Positions 4,885 through 5,049 of a stretch of 5,049 nt of DNA are shown piece by piece. Source of the stretch: H111-94 sp034436045 (GTDB taxonomy: Bacteria > Chloroflexota > Ktedonobacteria > Ktedonobacterales > Ktedonobacteraceae); assembly GCA_034436045.1 (NCBI GenBank), contig DAOTVZ010000261.1, positions 1 through 5,049 of the forward strand, read 5' to 3'. A model generated the notes under the pieces. That model searched no databases. It was not told the origin of the DNA and worked only from the letters and a program-made list of their open reading frames with translations. A program made the position numbers and the translations under genes. Positions within the stretch are counted from its first letter, which is position 1, and each line of letters opens with the position of its first letter.

Positions 4885-5049
4885 CTACACGTCCGGCCAA
4901 TCCAGCATAATAGCTTGCGCCTTATCTCCCGCGCGAACCTCCACACCGCCTTCGGGTACAACTACCAGGGCATTGGCATGTAGCAACGAGGTCATGATAT
5001 GGGATCCCTGGTTGCCCGTCGTGCGTGCAATGAAATGTTTGCCATCCCA
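4885..5049 (-). CDS. moeA: Molybdopterin molybdenumtransferase MoeA, C-terminal fragment
   Basis: On the minus strand a frame is open from the window's right edge to a TAG (complement of 4885-4887), giving 54 residues. They contain ARTTGNQGSHIMTSLLHANA (8-27), then 'LVVVPEG' and 'VRAGDKAQAIMLD'. This is the C-terminal MoeA pattern: E. coli MoeA has a very similar TGHQGSHIFSS followed by a hydrophobic strand and a 'V..GE.V.V' strand (domain IV). MoeA inserts molybdate into adenylylated molybdopterin to finish the molybdenum cofactor, in the cytoplasm. The gene's 5' part lies outside the window. It converges on the activator gene with only 16 bp between the stop codons, so the two are not in one operon. 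The fragment is short, so a MoeA paralogue cannot be excluded. Confidence 0.87.
   Translation of the reverse strand, partial: WDGKHFIARTTGNQGSHIMTSLLHANALVVVPEGGVEVRAGDKAQAIMLDWPDV

Noticed and set aside
4650..4961. A 103-codon minus strand open frame
   Set aside because: It overlaps the activator's 3' end out of frame; the real minus-strand coding here is the MoeA frame ending at 4885.
4090..4983. A 297-codon + strand open frame
   Set aside because: It is a shadow of the activator gene: Cys/Ser/Arg-rich, with no recognisable domain, while the other frame carries every bEBP motif.
1..5049. CRISPR array, insertion sequence ends, phage genes or attachment site at the tRNA
   Set aside because: No spaced repeats, no terminal inverted repeats, no integrase, and no repeat of the tRNA 3' end was found in the window.

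Overview
The window looks like ordinary chromosome from a large-genome, mid-GC (roughly 50-55% by eye) bacterium. My best guess is Chloroflexota of the Ktedonobacteria type. This rests on the DUF4388/PATAN protein with a long proline-rich linker, a transposase-like zinc motif joined to a small membrane protein, and promoter elements placed so close to a start codon that the mRNA may be leaderless. I inferred this from protein style only and could not run a search.

Layout from left to right on the + strand: (1) the 3' end of a small two-helix membrane protein with a CxxC...C motif (1-321), followed by a hairpin/T-tract terminator; (2) a regulatory gap (about 383-477) with a near-perfect dyad and a promoter whose -10 box lies 6 bp before the next ATG; (3) serS, seryl-tRNA synthetase (478-1746), with all catalytic motifs but several departures from the usual bacterial consensus; (4) a class II tRNA-Ser with anticodon TGA (1837-1920), so an enzyme and its own substrate tRNA are neighbours, then a compact hairpin/T5 terminator; (5) a purine-rich gap without genes (1961-2190) carrying an exact 11-bp direct repeat spaced 105 bp; (6) a DUF4388/PATAN protein (2191-3744), 517 aa; (7) 71 bp downstream and in the same direction, a receiver-less sigma-54-type AAA+ activator (3816-4868) with Walker A and B, arginine finger, a GAFTDA loop and a Fis-type helix-turn-helix. 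At the right edge, facing the activator, is the last 54 codons of a MoeA-like molybdenum cofactor enzyme on the minus strand (4885-5049), easily missed because it has no start codon in the window.

How the genes may work together: serS and tRNA-Ser form a translation pair. The DUF4388 gene and the activator probably form a two-gene regulatory operon. The activator has no sensory domain of its own, so its PATAN-containing neighbour is the obvious candidate for supplying input. That pairing is inference. The most interesting points are this possible signalling pair, the GAFTDA variant, and the putative leaderless starts of serS and the tRNA.
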